In this document: one piece after another, positions 28,296 to 38,122 of the stretch | How the letters are laid out: each line of letters opens with the position of its first letter | Numbering within the stretch: position 1 is the first letter of the stretch | Program-made: the position numbers and the translations under genes | The notes under the pieces: model-generated | What the model was told of the DNA's origin: nothing | What the model saw: the letters and a program-made list of their open reading frames with translations, nothing else | Database searches by the model: none | Assembly (NCBI RefSeq): GCF_024347655.1 | Contig: NZ_AP025515.1 | Location: forward strand, 496,001-560,000 | DNA length: 64,000 nt | Direction of reading: 5' to 3' | From: Vibrio toranzoniae | GTDB taxonomy: Bacteria > Pseudomonadota > Gammaproteobacteria > Enterobacterales > Vibrionaceae

Positions 28296-30929
28296 CTAGA
28301 CGATATCTAAGCTACTGAAAAGGTCGTACAGTTGATGAGATTTATAAGGCTTCGCCAGGTAAGCATTCATACCGGCTTCAAAGCAGTCTTTAATGTCCTC
28401 TTCTAATACGCTAGCAGTTAAGGCAATAATTGGTAAAGGTATCGCTTCTTGGTCGAGTTCCCACTCTCTAATCGCCTTGGTCGCTGTTATCCCATCCATG
28501 ACGGGCATCATACAGTCCATTAAGATTGCATCAAACTGGGCACCTTGAGTTATCACATCCAACGCTTCTTGCCCATTGCTGGCAATCAAGTATTCATAGC
28601 CCGCTTGCTCAAGGAAGAAGCTCGCTATTTTCTGATTCATCAGGTTGTCTTCCACAATCAAAATGCGTCTATTCAAAGAACGAACTTCTTTATCATTTGG
28701 TTCAACTTGCCGTACTTGTTCTCCACCGATATCTAGAGATTGCAAACTGTTTAAGAATCGTTGACCCAAGAATGGTAATGTATGAGTTGAGTGGACCGAC
28801 TCTGTTATTAGGTTCGTTTTAAATAGATGATGCTGACATACAATGACGCGAGTAAGAGGGTATAACGCTTTCAACTCTGCAAGATCATTCTCCATAGAGT
28901 GATACAACGTATGACAATAAAGGATAAAGTCGCTTTCTTTGAGGCTGTCATCAAGGGCCGACATGGATGAAACTACATTTGGTCGAATATTTAATCGTTC
29001 ACACTCTTTAACAAGTTGATCTAGGTAATTGAAAGAGTTCGAGATAATAGTCGCGCAGCTTAAATTATCGAAGGTCTGAACGTGAGTATCGACAATGTCG
29101 ACATACAGACAAAAAGTGAACGTCGCCCCTTCTCCTTTAACCGAACGCGCAGTAATGTACCCGTCCATCAAATCAACAAGCTGTCGACAAATAGCAAGGC
29201 CCAGACCTGTACCACCGAATTGTCGAGTAATACTGCCATCTTCTTGGGTAAACGGTTCAAAAATGGACTCCAGCTTCTCCGACTCAATCCCGACCCCTGT
29301 ATCAGTCACACTGCATTCAACCTTTCCTCTATCCAAAGACACCTGTGTATAAACGATGTCCGTGGTGATCGTTCCCTTTGAAGTAAACTTGATGGCGTTA
29401 GACAACAAATTGGTCAGTACTTGCTTAACACGGTATTCATCAAAAAACAGTTTTGATGGAATGTGAGAGTCAATATTGATGTCGAGTTCAATATCTTTAC
29501 TTATCGCTTTCGACAAAACCACACTCACGGAGTCATAAACCGATTCTCGTAGATCTGCATTATGTGGCGACAACATTAAGTTACCCGACTCTATTTTAGA
29601 AAGATCGAGAATCTCATTAAGTAGCACCAATAGTGAATGTGAAGACGACTCAATATCTCCTAACACTTCTTGCTGATTCGCATTCAACTGACTTTGAGAT
29701 AAAATCTCAGTCATACCGATAATCCCGTTGAGCGGTGTACGTATTTCATGGGACATGTTCGCTAAGAATGCGCTTTTCGCTTTATTTGCTGAAATTGCAT
29801 CTTCTTTTGCTTCTATCAATTCCTTGTTGTGTTGATAATTGCGTTCCATCACTCGATTTAAGGTTTCAGTGAACTGAGCTAATTCATCGTTCCCTTCAAT
29901 TTGAATAACCTTGGGCTTACCATAGCTATCAGCACACTCAGATCCCCCTTTTAGGATAAGCGATAGGTTTTTATTTAAACGTATAGATGTCGCTATACCC
30001 AACCATAACAAAACACCTGAAACGACGAGAATCAAGGATGCCATGATCAGCGTTTGCCTTTGCTGCAGAGTAATATTTTTTGTTAGTTCAGATTGAAGTT
30101 GTTCAGTAAAAGCACCAACCGCTTTTGAAATGGTTTGCTCCTTTAACTCTAAACTTTTGATATGATCATATATTTCCGGTGAGGAGAAGGTTCCTTCCAG
30201 GATCCGAGCGGTGAAATTGTCCTGAACGTTCTCTTTGTAGAAAGCGTTCAACAATTTCTCAGTTTCCGTTGCATGACTCCCTGATCGAAAAAGTGTGTCT
30301 AATAACTGCTGCTGCCTTTCCAAAGTACCGACATAACTCAGAAAATATTGGCTTTTCTGATTTGGGGATCGATATAAGCGATAACTTAACCATGCTTCTT
30401 TCTGAATCCAAAACATGTAGTTAGTAAGATTGACAAACATCGCATCAGTATCACTGATCTTTGCATCCATTAAAGCGATACGATATTTAGAGAGATCCAT
30501 TAACACGCCTTGCAGCAAGCTAAAGACACGCTCTGTCAGTAGTAACCTTTCTTCGTCACTTTGCTTTGATCCTACTCCTACAAGGTTACCTAACGCACTC
30601 TTAAGTTCAATCAACTGAGGTTCGGCACTCCAGTTGGGATCAAACCGTTGAAGTTGCTTTTCGTACTCAGCTAGCTTATCCAGTTCAGTGTTGAGCTTTT
30701 CGAGCAATTGGCCTTTTTCAGGAATATCATTAGATAAAACTATCCATTGATAAGCATCACCTGAAACAGCGTTAAAAGATTGGAGCGCCTCTACTCTCAT
30801 ACGTGTTGCTTCAAGATGAGCCACCGTCTTGTCGCTCTTTAACAGCTCATTGACTGCAAACCCAAACATGATGAATACAGAAACCGTAGAAAGAAAAATA
30901 AGACGCCATCTAATTGACATGTTTATCAT
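28296..30929 (-). CDS. Hybrid sensor histidine kinase/response regulator
   Basis: An 877-residue membrane hybrid kinase of unknown signal. Helices at about residues 8-25 and 293-315 enclose a mostly helical periplasmic sensor like those of TorS-type kinases. A HAMP-like linker leads to HisKA (MSHEIRTPLNG, histidine about residue 394) and an HATPase with NAIKFTSKG and GGTGLGLAIC. Next comes a degenerate receiver-like segment (about residues 630-730), then a full C-terminal receiver with VEDNLMN and AILMDCMMPVMDG (aspartate about residue 805). No Hpt domain or partner regulator is adjacent. It resembles LuxQ only in the generic kinase core. Confidence 0.88.
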   Translation of the reverse strand: MINMSIRWRLIFLSTVSVFIMFGFAVNELLKSDKTVAHLEATRMRVEALQSFNAVSGDAYQWIVLSNDIPEKGQLLEKLNTELDKLAEYEKQLQRFDPNWSAEPQLIELKSALGNLVGVGSKQSDEERLLLTERVFSLLQGVLMDLSKYRIALMDAKISDTDAMFVNLTNYMFWIQKEAWLSYRLYRSPNQKSQYFLSYVGTLERQQQLLDTLFRSGSHATETEKLLNAFYKENVQDNFTARILEGTFSSPEIYDHIKSLELKEQTISKAVGAFTEQLQSELTKNITLQQRQTLIMASLILVVSGVLLWLGIATSIRLNKNLSLILKGGSECADSYGKPKVIQIEGNDELAQFTETLNRVMERNYQHNKELIEAKEDAISANKAKSAFLANMSHEIRTPLNGIIGMTEILSQSQLNANQQEVLGDIESSSHSLLVLLNEILDLSKIESGNLMLSPHNADLRESVYDSVSVVLSKAISKDIELDINIDSHIPSKLFFDEYRVKQVLTNLLSNAIKFTSKGTITTDIVYTQVSLDRGKVECSVTDTGVGIESEKLESIFEPFTQEDGSITRQFGGTGLGLAICRQLVDLMDGYITARSVKGEGATFTFCLYVDIVDTHVQTFDNLSCATIISNSFNYLDQLVKECERLNIRPNVVSSMSALDDSLKESDFILYCHTLYHSMENDLAELKALYPLTRVIVCQHHLFKTNLITESVHSTHTLPFLGQRFLNSLQSLDIGGEQVRQVEPNDKEVRSLNRRILIVEDNLMNQKIASFFLEQAGYEYLIASNGQEALDVITQGAQFDAILMDCMMPVMDGITATKAIREWELDQEAIPLPIIALTASVLEEDIKDCFEAGMNAYLAKPYKSHQLYDLFSSLDIV

Positions 30930-31789
30930 TTATATAACTACTCCCTTCCCGAAAGTAATTTACGAACCCAAGTTAAGAGTAGGACATTACTAGGAGTTAT
31001 TGATCAAATTAGATACAAACAAACGATACTCTGACTCCACAATGGCAAATTATAGTCACCTAGCCCCCCCATAATAGGGCTTTAAAGTAGAAGGTTTAAC
31101 GTTAAATAAAGAGGTCTAAAGCAAAACGGTTGGAATAAATGAGGTCTAGGCACGAAAGATCTACAAAAATGAGATTTAAGTAAAGGAGGCTTATCAAGTT
31201 ATTATCACCCGAATAACAAGTGAGCAAACTAGCTTCTCAGCTCAACTAGGCTGTAAGTTATGACTCTATACACCAACAAAGCCGATGGTTAGGTTAAATT
31301 TGTGACATCTAATCGTTCGTATCATGTACTTTTCATATTCAACCTCAGCTTATTCAAACGTAGAACAAGAAAACTCGTTAATGACCTTATTTATCGTTTA
31401 CTATTTGCGTGTAACTTGAGTTAGCGATCACATGTTTAATGTTCAAGGTAACCTGTATTACATAAATAATTTTGATTTGAGTATTTTTTGTCGAAAAATA
31501 AGTGCTACAGATTGTTAAAGTCAATAGTGCTTCCTCTCGAAAAAGCCATGTTTATTACTGCATTTATATAAATTTACAGCCAATCTATCTGCATTTATTT
31601 TTCCTAGCAGAATAACCCGTCGTGACTTACAATCCTGCCACATAAAAATTACAAATACAGACAAGGTATATCAAGCATATTTAAGTGGCATTAAAAGACC
31701 ACAGCCTGATGCCTCAATCCCCTATGCTGATTGGCTTCCCTACAACCGCCATGAATGCAGAAACTTAACGTGAAAGGTCCCGAGTAAAG
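30930..31789. other. Long intergenic region upstream of the GAPDH gene, no gene seen
   Basis: 860 AT-rich bases between the divergent kinase and GAPDH genes. I found no credible ORF, no strong terminator and no recognisable riboswitch. It includes a C7 run near 31066. Such a long leader could hide a regulatory RNA or a complex promoter, but nothing specific can be supported. Confidence 0.4.
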
Positions 31790-33226
31790 ATGAGTCCCGA
31801 AAAGCACCTCCTAGATTGGCAAACTAGTCAAACCATTGCTGAATCCATCGCTCCAACTTTAGGTCAGTTATACCGTCAGAAAGGCGTAGAAGTTATTCTT
31901 TTTGGTAAGACCCTAGTTAACGCGACAACTATCGACATCATCAAAGCTCACCGCATCGCAAAACGTTACACTGGTTCTCCTCTTACAGCAGAACAAACTC
32001 AACCAATCATTCAACACCTTCTCTCTATGGACCTGTCTCCATGTCGTATTGATGTTGGTCGCCTTGCACATTCATTCTGGCAAGATCGCGAAGACACACA
32101 GGGTTTGAATGATTTCCTACAAACTGCCCTTTTGGAATCGCTTGAAGGCGATGCGATGACAGAACCTCGCGACGTTGTTCTTTATGGTTTCGGCCGTATC
32201 GGTCGCCTACTGACTCGTCTATTGATCGAGAAAAGCGGCCCAGGCTACCCACTACGTTTACGTGCGATCGTTGTACGTGGCGGTAAAGATGGTGACCTAG
32301 AAAAACGCGCAAGCCTGTTACGTCGTGACTCTGTTCATGGCCAGTTCAACGGCAGTATCGTAGTTGACCAAGAACGCAAAGCGATCATCGTTAACGGTAA
32401 CTTCATCCAAGTTATCTATGCAAACAAGCCTGAAGAAGTGGATTACACCGCTTACGGTATCGAGAATGCACTTGTGGTTGATAACACAGGTGTATGGCGT
32501 GACGCTGAAGGCCTAAGCCAACATGTAGCATGTAACGGTGCTAAGAAGGTTCTACTGACTGCGCCAGGTAAAGGCGACATCAAGAACGTCGTATTTGGTG
32601 TGAATGAAAATGTTATTCAACCAGAAGATACGATTATCTCTGCAGCAAGCTGTACTACCAACGCGATTACACCGGTATTGAAAGCCGTTCATGACAAATT
32701 TGGGGTCCTATCGGGTCACATCGAAACGGTTCACTCATTTACCAATGATCAAAACCTAATCGACAATTTCCACTCAGGTGATCGTCGTGGTCGTGCTGCT
32801 TCATTGAACATGGTATTGACATCGACAGGTGCGGCAAAAGCAGTATCAAAAGCGATGCCAGAGATGGAAGGTAAGCTAACGGGTAATGCGATTCGCGTAC
32901 CGACACCAAACGTGTCAATGGCAGTAGCAAACCTAAACCTTGAGAAAGGTACCAACAAAGACGAGCTAAACGCGTACCTTCGTGAAATGGCACTGTCTTC
33001 TACTTTGTCAGCTCAAATTGATTACACCGACTCGACTGAAATTGTATCAACAGACTTAGTTGGTTCTCGCCACCCGGGCGTCGTTGACGGTGTTGCAACT
33101 ATCGCGCAAGACAACCGCGCAGTTCTGTACATTTGGTACGACAACGAATTTGGCTACAGCTGCCAAGTTGTTCACTGTATGGAACAAATGATGGGAGTTC
33201 GCTACAAGACTTACCCTGAAGTTTAA
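31790..33226 (+). CDS. Glyceraldehyde-3-phosphate dehydrogenase, long (about 480-residue) form
   Basis: A GAPDH with an extra N-terminal domain of about 125 residues before the Rossmann fold (VVLYGFGRIGRLLTRLL, about residue 127). The catalytic cysteine is in ISAASCTTNAITPVLKA (about residue 288). HIETVHSFTNDQN and KLTGNAIRVPTPNVSMA are substrate-binding regions, and WYDNEFGYSCQVV ends the catalytic domain. This 478-residue type occurs in Vibrio and Shewanella beside a normal-length GapA; a gluconeogenic or alternative role is often proposed. The TTG/ATG region is simple: ATG 31790 follows GTGAAAGGTCCCGAGTAAAG. Confidence 0.9.
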   Translation: MSPEKHLLDWQTSQTIAESIAPTLGQLYRQKGVEVILFGKTLVNATTIDIIKAHRIAKRYTGSPLTAEQTQPIIQHLLSMDLSPCRIDVGRLAHSFWQDREDTQGLNDFLQTALLESLEGDAMTEPRDVVLYGFGRIGRLLTRLLIEKSGPGYPLRLRAIVVRGGKDGDLEKRASLLRRDSVHGQFNGSIVVDQERKAIIVNGNFIQVIYANKPEEVDYTAYGIENALVVDNTGVWRDAEGLSQHVACNGAKKVLLTAPGKGDIKNVVFGVNENVIQPEDTIISAASCTTNAITPVLKAVHDKFGVLSGHIETVHSFTNDQNLIDNFHSGDRRGRAASLNMVLTSTGAAKAVSKAMPEMEGKLTGNAIRVPTPNVSMAVANLNLEKGTNKDELNAYLREMALSSTLSAQIDYTDSTEIVSTDLVGSRHPGVVDGVATIAQDNRAVLYIWYDNEFGYSCQVVHCMEQMMGVRYKTYPEV

Positions 33227-33350
33227 ACAACTTCGAGCTTGTAACTAATTCTGCGCAACCAGCTCCACAACATAATAACTATATCTGCGAGGCTTATTAT
33301 GGGCTTCGCAACCCCTTTTGTTTTACTCCCCCGTATAAACAAGAGGGTTG

Positions 33351-33392
33351 CCACTTAGATCTGGTCTCTCTAACGATCTAAGTGGCCTTTTT
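33351..33392 (+). terminator. Intrinsic terminator of the GAPDH gene
   Basis: An 11-bp stem (CCACTTAGATC with GATCTAAGTGG) closes a 13-base loop and is followed by CCTTTTTA. A weaker hairpin precedes it at 33287-33313. Confidence 0.8.
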
Positions 33393-33470
33393 ATATCTGT
33401 CACACGTTATATCTGCCACATGGACAAAACTTCATTCCAATCGTGTTTCATTATTGCCAGCATGAGATAG

Positions 33471-34532
33471 CTACAACTCAACCTCAATATCGGATTGAAT
33501 CTTGCTGGAACACGCCAGTACATACCCCTGCTCTATCTGCTCTGACGTCAATGTCTCTTGACTGCTCGATTCCACAGAACCTTTGGTTACTTTGCATTTA
33601 CACGAGCCACAAATACCACTGCGACACGCAATGATGATTGGCACACCAGCTTGCTCTAATGCATCGGCTAATGGCGTTCCAAACTCAGCTTCCACTTCTT
33701 TGCCAAATGTAGGTACGAAGACTTTTACAGAACCACCATCATTCGCTTCAACATTGTTCACGTCCGCCTCTAAAGCTTGCTGAGTGTCTTTAGAAACTGG
33801 CGTGAAACTTTCTTGATAGAAGTTATCCATGTTGAAGTCTAGTTCTTTTAGATAACTTTCTATGTCTTGCATGAACCCAACTGGTCCGCAAAGATAAACG
33901 GTTCTGTCTAAGATATCTGGGCTCAGTTTCACCAACCAATTCTTATCCAATCGGCCTTGAGACGCGGTGGTTCCTTGATTATCTTTCAGCAGTAGTTTTA
34001 GGTTGAAATTAGCATAGGCTTTATCGAGTTGGTGAAGCTCTTCAAAATAGATAGTCTCAAGCTTGTTGCGCGCCATATGGACGAAATCTACCTCCATCTC
34101 ACTATCTTGAGACAACCAATATTTCACCATTGCCATGACCGGTGTAATACCACAACCTGCGCTGACTAGCGTTACCTTCTTCGCCGCAGTAGGCATGCAA
34201 TCAATACAGTTAAAGCCACCAGCAGGTTTTAAGACGGAAACCTCATCGCCTTCATCAAGTTCATCGACAATAAAGTTAGACACCAAGCCGCCTTCAACAC
34301 GCTTAACTGTCAGCTTTAAACGATTATCTTCAGGACAAGAAGCCACCGAGTAAGCGCGATAGTCGGTTTTTGTCGGCATATCCAAGCCCAACGTGATGAA
34401 CTGGCCTGGCTTAAAATTGAAGTGTAGGTCTTGTGGAATACTGCCAAGCTCGACGCTGACCGTATCTGGCGTCTCATGCCATTTCTTTAAACACACTAAA
34501 TTGATTGAATCGCTATCCGACCATGCATACAT
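33471..34532 (-). CDS. hcr: NADH oxidoreductase for the hybrid cluster protein
   Basis: Electron donor to Hcp. The N-terminal ferredoxin-reductase module has FAD-binding DYRAYSVASCPED (RxYS type) and the NAD-binding GCGITPVMAMVKYWL. The C-terminal plant-type [2Fe-2S] domain carries CRSGICGSCKCKV and a distal cysteine in VLACSSKI. The length of 353 residues is normal. It lies downstream of hcp on the same strand, but a strong terminator separates the two, so it may be expressed at a lower level or from its own promoter. Confidence 0.92.
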   Translation of the reverse strand: MYAWSDSDSINLVCLKKWHETPDTVSVELGSIPQDLHFNFKPGQFITLGLDMPTKTDYRAYSVASCPEDNRLKLTVKRVEGGLVSNFIVDELDEGDEVSVLKPAGGFNCIDCMPTAAKKVTLVSAGCGITPVMAMVKYWLSQDSEMEVDFVHMARNKLETIYFEELHQLDKAYANFNLKLLLKDNQGTTASQGRLDKNWLVKLSPDILDRTVYLCGPVGFMQDIESYLKELDFNMDNFYQESFTPVSKDTQQALEADVNNVEANDGGSVKVFVPTFGKEVEAEFGTPLADALEQAGVPIIIACRSGICGSCKCKVTKGSVESSSQETLTSEQIEQGYVLACSSKIQSDIEVEL

Positions 34533-34584
34533 AGTTCACACACCTTGCTGATGACTTATTGATTAAATGACTGAAGATTTAAAT

Positions 34585-34635
34585 CTAAAAAGCCCCGCCG
34601 CTGCACGTTCAAAGAGAACAGCAACAACAGGGCTT
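34585..34635 (-). terminator. Intrinsic terminator between hcp and hcr
   Basis: On the minus strand AAGCCCTGTTGTTGC pairs with GCAGCGGCGGGGCTT over 15 bp, counting G-U pairs, and is followed by TTTTTAGATTT. It sits after hcp and before hcr. Confidence 0.75.
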
Positions 34636-34650
34636 AGGAGTGGGCTTACA

Positions 34651-36312
34651 TTAAGCCGCTAAGATTGTTTTAAGATCTTGCTCTGGCGTTGAGATAGAAC
34701 GCATGTCGAACTCGTCTTGAATAATCTTTAGTAGGTTTTCAGTTAGGAACGCAGGCGCTGTTGGGCCTGTGTAAATGCCTTTCACACCCAGTGCGAACAG
34801 AGTCAGCAAGATAACGATCGCTTTTTGCTCAAACCAAGATAAAACCAGCGTTAACGGAAGTTCGTTAATGCCACAATCAAACTCTTGAGACAGCGCAAGT
34901 GCAAGCTGGATCGCTGAATAAGCATCGTTGCATTGGCCAACATCGAGCAGACGTGGAATACCGTTAATGTCACCGAATTGGTTCTTATTGAAACGGAATT
35001 TACCACATGCCAGCGTTAGGATAACTGAATCTTCTGGTGCTTGAGCGGTGAAATCTGTGTAGTAGCTACGCTCAGATTTATCACCGTCACAACCACCCAC
35101 AAGGAAGAAGTGTTTGATATTGCCTTCTTTCACTTGCTCAACAACCGCAGGTGCTGCTTCCATCAGGGCATTGCGACCAAAGCCGACAGTGATCATTTGC
35201 TCAATCTCGTCGTGTTTGAAGCCTTCTTGGGCTAGTGCACAATCAATTACTGCGCTGAAATCGTCGCCTTCAAGGTGTGCAACACCCGGCCAGCCAACAA
35301 TGCTGCGTGTAAACAGACGATCAGCGTACGCACCAACATCTGGGTTAAGTAGGCAGTTAGATGTCATCACAATCGCGCCAGGGAAGTTCGCAAACTCTTT
35401 TTGCTGGTTCTGCCAAGCGCTGCCGTAGTTACCAGCAAGGTGTGGGTACTTGTTCAGTTCAGGGTAGCCGTGTGCAGGTAGCATCTCACCGTTAGTGTAA
35501 ACATTGATGCCCTTGCCTTCAGTTTGTTGAAGGATCTTTTCTAGATCATGCAAGTCGTGGCCAGAAACAAGAATACAGTGGCCTTTCTTAGTCTTCACGT
35601 TCACAGTTGTAGGTTGTGGGTGACCAAATGTATCTGTCTCACCTTTATCCAGCATTTCCATGACTCTGTAGTTCATCAAGCCAATCTGCATTGATGTATC
35701 GAGCAACTGTTTTAGGTCTGAAGGGTCAGTACCTAGAAACGCCATGATCTCATGGTATTCAGCGAAAATAGCGTTGTCAGTTTGGCCAAGAACACGAGCG
35801 TGCTCCATGTAAGCTGCTGCTCCCTTTAGACCGTATAGGCAAAGAAGACGAAGACCAATCACATCTTCGTGTTGAGAGTCGTGACCACGGTTAACTGCTG
35901 CTTGTGGCGCAAGGGCCAGTAACTCTGAAGAGTCTGTTGGAAGATCGAATTGCGCGGCAGGAGAAAGCGTTGGAATTTCGAAACCAATCAAGGTCGCGGC
36001 TGCACGAACTTGTTGCTCTAAACGCTGTTTAAACTCGTGAGATTGCTGTGCAAATTCGATGATACGAGCAGGATCGAAGTTAACGTTGGTTAATGTTGCG
36101 AAAAACGCTTTTGGCGCCCACTCATCAATTTCAGTATCAATAACATCGCAAGTGCGACCTAAATTTGCCCAAAAAGAAACACCTTGGAGAGAATGCACCA
36201 ACACATCTTGAAGGTCGGATACTTCCGAAGTTTTGCCACACATACCTTGTGCGAAAGAACAACCTTTTACAGTTGGGGTTTGAATGGTTTGTTCACATTG
36301 AATACAGAACAT
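34651..36312 (-). CDS. hcp: Hydroxylamine reductase / hybrid cluster protein
   Basis: A 553-residue hybrid cluster protein that protects against nitrosative stress; NO reductase and hydroxylamine reductase activities are known in the family. The N-terminus MFCIQCEQTIQTPTVKGCSFAQGMCG has the CxxC-x11-C-x6-C spacing of the enterobacterial type. Hybrid-cluster ligands appear in VSGHDLHDLEK, MTSNCLLNP, LTLACGKFRFN and VGQCNDAYSA, with a glutamate in the C-terminal third. It is first in a unit with hcr, and an FNR-like box lies upstream. Confidence 0.95.
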   Translation of the reverse strand: MFCIQCEQTIQTPTVKGCSFAQGMCGKTSEVSDLQDVLVHSLQGVSFWANLGRTCDVIDTEIDEWAPKAFFATLTNVNFDPARIIEFAQQSHEFKQRLEQQVRAAATLIGFEIPTLSPAAQFDLPTDSSELLALAPQAAVNRGHDSQHEDVIGLRLLCLYGLKGAAAYMEHARVLGQTDNAIFAEYHEIMAFLGTDPSDLKQLLDTSMQIGLMNYRVMEMLDKGETDTFGHPQPTTVNVKTKKGHCILVSGHDLHDLEKILQQTEGKGINVYTNGEMLPAHGYPELNKYPHLAGNYGSAWQNQQKEFANFPGAIVMTSNCLLNPDVGAYADRLFTRSIVGWPGVAHLEGDDFSAVIDCALAQEGFKHDEIEQMITVGFGRNALMEAAPAVVEQVKEGNIKHFFLVGGCDGDKSERSYYTDFTAQAPEDSVILTLACGKFRFNKNQFGDINGIPRLLDVGQCNDAYSAIQLALALSQEFDCGINELPLTLVLSWFEQKAIVILLTLFALGVKGIYTGPTAPAFLTENLLKIIQDEFDMRSISTPEQDLKTILAA

Positions 36313-36337
36313 ATAGGGCTCCAGTAATTTTCATTAG

Positions 36338-36358
36338 CTGTAAGTACTTTGCTTACAG
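36338..36358. promoter_or_regulatory. Inverted repeat just upstream of hcp
   Basis: CTGTAAG-N7-CTTACAG, a perfect 7-bp inverted repeat, lies 25 bases before the hcp ATG. It could be an operator or a leader hairpin. It does not match the NsrR consensus that I remember. Confidence 0.4.
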
Positions 36359-36408
36359 TGACTTATTCCAAACCCTATAGAGCATCAAGCATGCCAAGTT
36401 TTAAGTTG

Positions 36409-36422
36409 TTGATTTTAAGCAA
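36409..36422. promoter_or_regulatory. FNR-like box upstream of hcp
   Basis: TTGATTTTAAGCAA matches the FNR consensus TTGAT-N4-ATCAA at 9 of 10 positions. It lies about 97 bp upstream of hcp, whose homologue in E. coli is FNR-activated. Confidence 0.5.
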
Positions 36423-36585
36423 CTAAAATAAATTCCATATTTTTAATGCGTGATTATGACTACATATAAACCCTCAATCTACACACACCCGTGTCATAGT
36501 GACTCTCTGAGATTAATTAACGGTGTTCATGTTTCGTTCAGAATAGAAGCGATATAGTAACAACATAGAGAAAAGAGGAATGAAT

Positions 36586-36816
36586 ATGAAAAATATATTA
36601 GTTACGATTGTTGCACTGTTTACTGGCCTTTTGGCGCTATTCACAAGCTTGATTCTTGCTATTCCTTTGGCTATTGCAGCTTTAATTACTGGCAAGCGCA
36701 TTCAAAATCAAATGAAAAAACAAGGTTTCGCAGCTCATATGAACACTCGTCAGTCATCAACCAGTGATGCAGGTGTGATTGAAGGTGAATACGAAGACCT
36801 TTCAAATAGAAAATAG
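36586..36816 (+). CDS. Small single-helix membrane protein of unknown function
   Basis: A 76-residue protein beginning MKNILVTIVALFTGLLALFTSLILAIPLAIAALITGKR: one long or two short hydrophobic helices, then a basic stretch and an acidic C-terminus (GVIEGEYEDLSNRK). AAAGAGGA stands six bases before this ATG; the ATG two codons upstream is too close to that site. Family not recognised. It lies 48 bases before the lipoprotein hydrolase gene on the same strand and may be co-transcribed with it. Confidence 0.65.
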   Translation: MKNILVTIVALFTGLLALFTSLILAIPLAIAALITGKRIQNQMKKQGFAAHMNTRQSSTSDAGVIEGEYEDLSNRK

Positions 36817-36864
36817 TCCAAGCTTTTGCTTCAAGACAATACACGACAGAGACAACACTAAAAA

Positions 36865-38028
36865 ATGCATAGCAAGACCATTCTAACGCTACTCGCCCTA
36901 ACAACTTTAAGTCTCGTTGGTTGTTCCAACGAGACCATCGCTCCAGCTTACGAAACCTCACCAAACTTACCCGAATATCAGCAAGACAGCTTTGACGCCT
37001 ACGTAAATGACACTCAAGATTGGTTACTGAAAAACCGTGTGTTCATGACAGAAAACAAGCAACTTGAGATTCAACTCAATTCCCCGACAGAATATAAACC
37101 GGCTTCTCCAAATGGAAAGGCGGTGTTATTAGTTCATGGACTAGGTGACTCCCCTTACTCATTTAATGACATTGCTACGCATTTATCAGAACAAGGCTAC
37201 CTAGTGAGAACGCTATTACTTCCGGGCCACGGTAGCCGCGTAGGCGACTTAATGCAGCCAAGCTTAGAAGATTGGCAAGGTGTCGTAGCTCACCATACTA
37301 AGTTACTTGAACAAGAATATGATTCCGTCTGGCTTGGTGGTTATTCAACAGGCGCGAATCTAGTGACTTCACAGGCGATGAATGATCCCAAAGTCTCAGG
37401 GTTACTGCTGTTCTCTCCTGCGTTTCAGCCGAGCTCATCAGCCGTGCAATACGCTAGTCTAGCAAGTTATTTTGTTACTTGGGCGGATCAAGATCCTGAA
37501 GACAACATACTGCGTTATAACTCATTGCCCATGAACGGTGCCGCCGTTTACTACGAGACCTCAGAAGTGGTTCGCGAAGCTCTACAAAAGAAGCACTTCG
37601 ACAAACCTGTGTTTATCATGATGAGTGAAGGCGACAGTGTGATTGACACCAACTTTGTCCAGCAAGCGTTTATTCAGTCGATGCCAAATCCAAACAATGT
37701 GCTAATTTGGCTAGGGGAAGCCACACTTGAAGATCCTCGCGCCATTCAATACAGCATGAAGATCCCAGAGCAACGTATTTCAAATGGTTCCCACATGGGG
37801 TTACTGTTCTCACCCAATAACCCGTACTACGGAATCAATGGTAGTGAGAAGATTTGCTCTAACGGGCAAGCTGAAGGCTTTGAACAGCAGTGTATCGACA
37901 ATAGTGAAGTCTGGTACTCAGCGTGGGGATATACTGAGGATGGTAAAAACCATGCTCGCCTAACCTACAATCCTTACTTTGCGGATTCAATGGCTAAGCT
38001 TGATACAGTGCTGGATTCTGAAGGCTAA
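36865..38028 (+). CDS. Alpha/beta-hydrolase lipoprotein
   Basis: A 387-residue putative lipoprotein: signal peptide with lipobox LSLVGC (lipidated cysteine about residue 20). The hydrolase fold follows with VLLVHGLGDSPYSF (oxyanion region), LLLPGHGSRVGD, the nucleophile elbow GGYSTGAN (serine about residue 160), an acid candidate in MSEGDSVIDT and a histidine candidate in NGSHMGLLFS. An esterase or lipase activity on the outer-membrane side is likely; the substrate is unknown. A strong terminator follows. Confidence 0.82.
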   Translation: MHSKTILTLLALTTLSLVGCSNETIAPAYETSPNLPEYQQDSFDAYVNDTQDWLLKNRVFMTENKQLEIQLNSPTEYKPASPNGKAVLLVHGLGDSPYSFNDIATHLSEQGYLVRTLLLPGHGSRVGDLMQPSLEDWQGVVAHHTKLLEQEYDSVWLGGYSTGANLVTSQAMNDPKVSGLLLFSPAFQPSSSAVQYASLASYFVTWADQDPEDNILRYNSLPMNGAAVYYETSEVVREALQKKHFDKPVFIMMSEGDSVIDTNFVQQAFIQSMPNPNNVLIWLGEATLEDPRAIQYSMKIPEQRISNGSHMGLLFSPNNPYYGINGSEKICSNGQAEGFEQQCIDNSEVWYSAWGYTEDGKNHARLTYNPYFADSMAKLDTVLDSEG

Positions 38029-38051
38029 AAAGCCTCTCAATAAGGAATATG

Positions 38052-38087
38052 AAAGGCTCACTAGATAACGTCTAGTGAGCCTTTTTA
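38052..38087 (+). terminator. Intrinsic terminator of the hydrolase gene
   Basis: A perfect 14-bp stem (AAAGGCTCACTAGA with its complement) and a 5-base loop are followed by a T run. It may also stop the LysE transcript coming from the other side. Confidence 0.88.
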
Positions 38088-38122
38088 ATGGGTATCGTTT
38101 CTTTCCAACATATATCTTAGCG

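Noticed and set aside
29082..29381. Long antisense frames within the hybrid kinase, coxA and other large genes
   Set aside because: They are shadows of strong coding sequence on the other strand, without ribosome binding sites or recognisable domains.
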